Source: Candidatus Poribacteria bacterium (GTDB taxonomy: Bacteria > Poribacteria > WGA-4E > WGA-3G). From it: 34,053 nt of DNA. Below the pieces are notes generated by a model. It saw nothing but the letters and a program-made list of their open reading frames with translations, was not told the origin of the DNA and ran no database searches. The stretch is from NCBI GenBank assembly GCA_022823085.1, contig JAJDXV010000087.1, forward strand, positions 1-34,053. The letters run 5' to 3'. Positions within the stretch are counted from its first letter, which is position 1. Each line of letters begins with the position of its first letter. Of this stretch, positions 31,406 to 34,053 are shown in pieces. The position numbers were made by a program, and so were the translations under genes.

Positions 31406-32170
31406 ATGGTTAGTCGAGAAACCATCCAAACCGTTGTTAACGATATCGTGCGAGAGTTCGCACCGCTGCAAGTGATTCTCTTCGGCTCCTATGCCTACGG
31501 CACACCGACAGAGGATTCAGATGTGGACCTGCTCGTCGTAATGGATATTCCGAAATCAGAGTTTCGCAATAAAGCGATAGAAATTCGGCAACGTATCCCG
31601 TACCAGTTCGGCATGGATCTCTTAGTCCGCTCTCCCGAAGAGATCGCCTACCGTCTCGCCTACAACGATTGGTTTCTCCGCGAAATTACCGAAAAAGGCG
31701 AACTCCTTCACGGATATGACACACATTTCAAAACAGAAAACACACAAAACACACCCGACATCTTCAAAAAGGAGAAAGTCCTGATGAACCCGCTAACGCT
31801 GGAGTGGGTGGAGAAGGCTGAAGAAGATTATAATTTAGCACAGTTGGCACAACAAGCGTCCCGTCCGTTTCACAATTCTATCTGTTTCCATGCGCAGCAG
31901 TGCATCGAAAAATATCTAAAAGCGTGGCTTCAAGAGGCGAGTATTCCGGTACCAAGGACACATAATCTTGAGGAATTACTGATGTTGATTGTGTCAAGGC
32001 TGCCCGATTGGGATCAGTGGTATCCGGATTTTAAGATAATCACTATGTACGCAGTGGATTCTCGCTACCCCGGCGATCCAGCGACGGCTGAGAACACAGA
32101 ACATGCTATGCGTGTATGCGACGCGGTGCGTCAAGCCATCCGTTCCGCATTGAAGCTCCCAACTATCTGA
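31406..32170 (+). CDS. MNT nucleotidyltransferase-HEPN fusion (toxin-antitoxin-like)
   Basis: A 254-residue two-domain protein. Residues 1-105 form a minimal nucleotidyltransferase: GSYAYG (27-32) and DSDVD (37-41) are the GSxxxG and DxD motifs for NTP and metal. A linker (106-126) joins a HEPN domain (about 127-250) of the FHAQQ...EKYLKA type, with RYPGD near the end. Separate MNT and HEPN genes form toxin-antitoxin pairs in which MNT adenylylates the HEPN RNase; here both are in one frame. A clear RxxxxH RNase motif is not visible. An internal AAAAAGGAG followed by ATG at 31784 could start a free HEPN product from residue 127. Confidence 0.87.
   Translation: MVSRETIQTVVNDIVREFAPLQVILFGSYAYGTPTEDSDVDLLVVMDIPKSEFRNKAIEIRQRIPYQFGMDLLVRSPEEIAYRLAYNDWFLREITEKGELLHGYDTHFKTENTQNTPDIFKKEKVLMNPLTLEWVEKAEEDYNLAQLAQQASRPFHNSICFHAQQCIEKYLKAWLQEASIPVPRTHNLEELLMLIVSRLPDWDQWYPDFKIITMYAVDSRYPGDPATAENTEHAMRVCDAVRQAIRSALKLPTI
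31774..31786 (+). promoter_or_regulatory. internal ribosome binding site and start at the HEPN boundary
   Basis: AAGGAG about nine bases before an in-frame ATG (31784) lies exactly at the junction between the MNT-linker and HEPN domains. It would give a 128-residue HEPN protein. Confidence 0.45.
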
Positions 32171-32238
32171 GTTGATTACATCAAACTTGACAATTTCTAT
32201 GAATAATTGACACAATACAGTTAACGCTGTTTAGCAAG

Positions 32239-32258
32239 CCCAAGCCTTTAGGTTTGGG
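32239..32258 (+). repeat. hairpin upstream of proA, transposon-end-like
   Basis: CCCAAGCC-TTTA-GGTTTGGG is an eight-pair stem (one G-U) followed by GGAGTTGAC, 20 bases before the proA ATG. Hairpins of this type followed by a short GAGTTGAC-like tail are found at ends of IS200/IS605-group elements. No transposase gene is visible here, so at most it is a remnant; it could also be a terminator or leader hairpin. Confidence 0.35.
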
Positions 32259-32278
32259 GAGTTGACTAAAGGAACACT

Positions 32279-33541
32279 ATGAACGAAAACATCCAAGAAA
32301 TGATCCAATCACAAGCACAAAAAGCGAAATCGGCGATGCGTGTCTTATCGCGAAGCTCCGCCGATGTCCGAAATCACGCCCTTCTATCAATGGCTGAAAG
32401 CCTACAGAACTCGAAAGATAAAATCCAAGCCGCCAATCGGATTGACCTCGATAACGGCGAAAAGACCGGACTCGCCGCGCCACTCATGCAACGGCTTCTG
32501 TTAGACGATAAAAAGATTGAACGGATGGTGGACAACCTCCGACAAGTCGCCGCACTCCCCGACCCGATCGGTGCCGTTATCAGCATGGGAGAACGTCCGA
32601 ACGGACTCAAAATCGGCACTGTCCGCGTCCCGATCGGTGTCGTCGCTGTGGTATACGAATCGCGTCCAGATGTGACCGTCGAAGTTTCGGCACTCTGCAT
32701 CAAATCCGGGAACGGCGTTATCCTGCGTGGCGGTTCAGAAGCAATCCACTCCAACGCAACACTCGCTCGGATACTCAGCGATACCGCCGCCGCAGAAGGT
32801 ATCCCAGACGCAATCCAATTCGTTGACACCACCGACCGACAGGCAGTTTATGAACTCATCCGCCTTCCAGACTATATCGACCTCGTGATTCCCCGCGGTA
32901 GCAACGAATTCGTACAATTCTTGATGAAGGAATCCGATGTCCCCGTACTCGGACACGCCGACGGTATCTGCCACATCTACGTCGATAAAGCCGCCGACCT
33001 CGAAATGGCAAACAATATCTGCATCAACGCGAAAGTCGGGTACAAAGTCGCCGTCTGTAACGCTCTGGAGACCCTTCTCGTCCATGCCGATACCGCCGAG
33101 CGATTCCTCCCCGATTTCTGTGAAACGCTACAGGACTCGGATGTTGAAATCCGCGGATGCGAACGGACGCGGAAACTCTACCCAACCGCCAAACCCGCGA
33201 CCGAAGAAGATTGGCGCACAGAATACCTCGACTACATTCTCTCTATCCGCGTAGTGGACGACATCGAAACGGCGATTGATCACATAGAAACTTACGGCTC
33301 ACACCACTCCGACGCGATTATCACCGAAAGCTACAGCACAGCGCAACGCTTCCTCAAAGAGGTCGATTCCGCCGCAGTCTACGTCAACGCCAGCACCGTC
33401 TTCACCGACGGCTACGAATTCGGTCTCGGTGCCGAAGTCGGTATCAGCACACAGAAACTCCACTCTCGTGGGCCCATGGGACTCGAAGGACTCACGACTT
33501 ACAAATACATCGTCTACGGAAACGGTCAAATCCGTGAATAG
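32279..33541 (+). CDS. proA: gamma-glutamyl phosphate reductase
   Basis: A 420-residue NADPH-dependent reductase producing glutamate 5-semialdehyde in proline synthesis. The catalytic Cys C260 lies in VAVCNALETLLVH, the family signature; GHADGICHIYVD (with C231) and the SHHSDAI and EFGLGAEVGISTQ segments near the C-terminus are conserved. The length is typical. The start is ATG at 32279, with AAAGGAACACT upstream. It works directly after ProB but is separated from it by the coiled-coil and MNT-HEPN genes on about 1.2 kb. Confidence 0.96.
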   Translation: MNENIQEMIQSQAQKAKSAMRVLSRSSADVRNHALLSMAESLQNSKDKIQAANRIDLDNGEKTGLAAPLMQRLLLDDKKIERMVDNLRQVAALPDPIGAVISMGERPNGLKIGTVRVPIGVVAVVYESRPDVTVEVSALCIKSGNGVILRGGSEAIHSNATLARILSDTAAAEGIPDAIQFVDTTDRQAVYELIRLPDYIDLVIPRGSNEFVQFLMKESDVPVLGHADGICHIYVDKAADLEMANNICINAKVGYKVAVCNALETLLVHADTAERFLPDFCETLQDSDVEIRGCERTRKLYPTAKPATEEDWRTEYLDYILSIRVVDDIETAIDHIETYGSHHSDAIITESYSTAQRFLKEVDSAAVYVNASTVFTDGYEFGLGAEVGISTQKLHSRGPMGLEGLTTYKYIVYGNGQIRE

Positions 33542-33587
33542 GGCACACGACACGCGCCTAACGCAGTCTATTATCGGAGGAAAATCA

Positions 33588-33641
33588 TGGCAGCCCGCGC
33601 AGCACAAAATGGACAGAATGTCAAACAATTTTGTGCATATT
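33588..33641 (+). pseudogene. 17-codon frame with a strong ribosome site (broken gene?)
   Basis: GGAGGAAAATC leads into ATG GCA GCC..., encoding MAARAAQNGQNVKQFCAY and a stop. The ribosome site is too good for chance spacing, but the product is tiny. It may be the start of a gene destroyed by the repeats that begin about 25 bases later, or a leader peptide. Confidence 0.3.
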
Positions 33642-33667
33642 AACGCGGATGCAACGATGCACACAGC

Positions 33668-33736
33668 CCCGTAGGGGCGAAATGTCTATAGAAACGGCAC
33701 CCCGGGAAGCTAAGTCCCGTAGGGGCGAAATGTCTA
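33668..33736. repeat. two copies of a 21-base intergenic repeat
   Basis: The block starting CCCGTAGGGGCGAAATG occurs at 33668-33688 and again, identical, at 33716-33736, with 27 bases between. Each unit begins with a CCC-GTA-GGG mini-hairpin. The remaining sequence up to 33886 has a further imperfect hairpin (about 33814-33839) but no gene that I can support. Confidence 0.7.
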
Positions 33737-33886
33737 CTGCCTAAAAATTGTCCAAACTTTAGTAGAAAATAAAGAAACGCCAATCACAAAGATTTCCTCC
33801 GCACCCATAACTGACCAGGCGAGGACGAGCACCTCTGGTATGAAATAACTTGTAAATGGCATATTCGTACAATTCGTAAAATTAAT

Positions 33887-33918
33887 TTGACTTTTTTTTT
33901 CTCTAAATGTGATATAAT
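33887..33918 (+). promoter_or_regulatory. extended -10 promoter for the right-edge gene
   Basis: TATAAT (33913-33918) is preceded by TGA, a full extended -10. TTGACT (33887-33892) lies 20 bases upstream, a longer than ideal gap across a T-run. The start codon is 70 bases downstream. Confidence 0.6.
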
Positions 33919-33987
33919 CATTACCATCCGTAGGACACAACATTCCAATCACGAAACAAGTAATCTGTCAATTTTAGGAGGATACCG

Positions 33988-34053
33988 ATGGATAAAAGGC
34001 ATCTCTCAACCCAAATTTTCGGATTCACAGTGAGTCTACTTTTAATGTTTGTT
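33988..34053 (+). CDS. 5' end of a probable exported or membrane protein (partial)
   Basis: Twenty-two codons beginning MDKRHLSTQIFGFTVSLL run off the window edge. A basic N-terminus followed by a hydrophobic run (FTVSLLLMFV) is the start of a signal peptide or membrane helix. AGGAGG six bases before the ATG and an upstream extended -10 promoter support the gene. The family cannot be told from this fragment. Confidence 0.75.
   Translation, partial: MDKRHLSTQIFGFTVSLLLMFV

Noticed and set aside
31406..32170. Sequencing frameshift causing the MNT-HEPN fusion
   Set aside because: Both domains and the linker are in one clean frame and no frame change is needed; loss of a stop codon is possible but cannot be shown from this sequence.
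33668..33736. CRISPR array from the two identical 21-base repeats
   Set aside because: Only two copies, the unit is short, no cas genes are near, and the spacing is not repeated further.
33734..33952. 72-codon minus-strand frame across the right-edge repeats
   Set aside because: It runs through the promoter of the right-edge gene and into an intergenic repeat, with no support for translation.

Overview
Organism. The window is about half G+C and holds a free-living-type bacterial gene set: proA, proB, obg and nfo as housekeeping genes, surrounded by sugar and glycan catabolism (GH32, GH95, a sulfatase, mannonate dehydratase-like, Gfo/Idh/MocA, TIM-barrel epimerase, two MDR dehydrogenases, an aldo/keto reductase). 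It also has a eukaryotic-like ankyrin protein, LamG proteins and several secreted proteins of one family. This mix is what is described for Candidatus Poribacteria (sponge-associated or planktonic) and related glycan degraders. The assignment is an inference from gene content, not from a marker gene. Promoters look like sigma-70 sites: TTGACA/T plus a -10 usually preceded by TGn.

Layout. 1-87: 3' tip of a plus-strand gene. 108-5000 (minus): a close-packed run reading GH32 hydrolase, an unknown protein, a cytosine-5 DNA methyltransferase, a zinc metallopeptidase and a Nudix hydrolase. Divergent promoters at 5046-5113 separate it from 5174-9321 (plus): mannonate dehydratase-like enzyme, two tandem secreted LamG proteins and a sulfatase. 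9429-13011 (plus): ankyrin protein, then a GH95 fucosidase. 13018-17478 (minus): a second DNA methyltransferase, a GNAT acetyltransferase, an MDR oxidoreductase and a dTDP-glucose 4,6-dehydratase-like enzyme. 17767-22589 (plus): aldo/keto reductase, a truncated thiamine-binding-type gene, then three secreted proteins carrying five copies of one beta-sandwich-like domain. 22685-24568 (minus): sugar epimerase and a beta-hydroxyacid dehydrogenase. 24901-31055 (plus): Gfo/Idh/MocA oxidoreductase, Zn-alcohol dehydrogenase, then nfo, two TM/zinc-ribbon microproteins, an HMA chaperone, obg and proB. 31070-32170: a small coiled-coil gene and an MNT-HEPN fusion. 32279-33541: proA. The right edge has repeats and the start of an exported protein.

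How it fits together. The hydrolases and sulfatase have no visible signal peptide, so fucosylated, sulfated or fructose-containing oligosaccharides are probably cut inside the cell, and the oxidoreductases and isomerases would process the released sugars. The LamG and beta-sandwich proteins are exported and probably bind glycans or surfaces.

Most notable. All five of these exported proteins, from two unrelated fold families, end in the same short motif (V-E-x-x-G-K-[LF]-x-T-x-W-x-x-[IL]-K, ending 1-3 residues before the stop), which could be an undescribed C-terminal sorting or anchoring tag. Also of interest are the MNT-HEPN fusion with an internal ribosome binding site and start codon lying between proB and proA, and an unknown protein whose stop overlaps the start of the cytosine methyltransferase gene.
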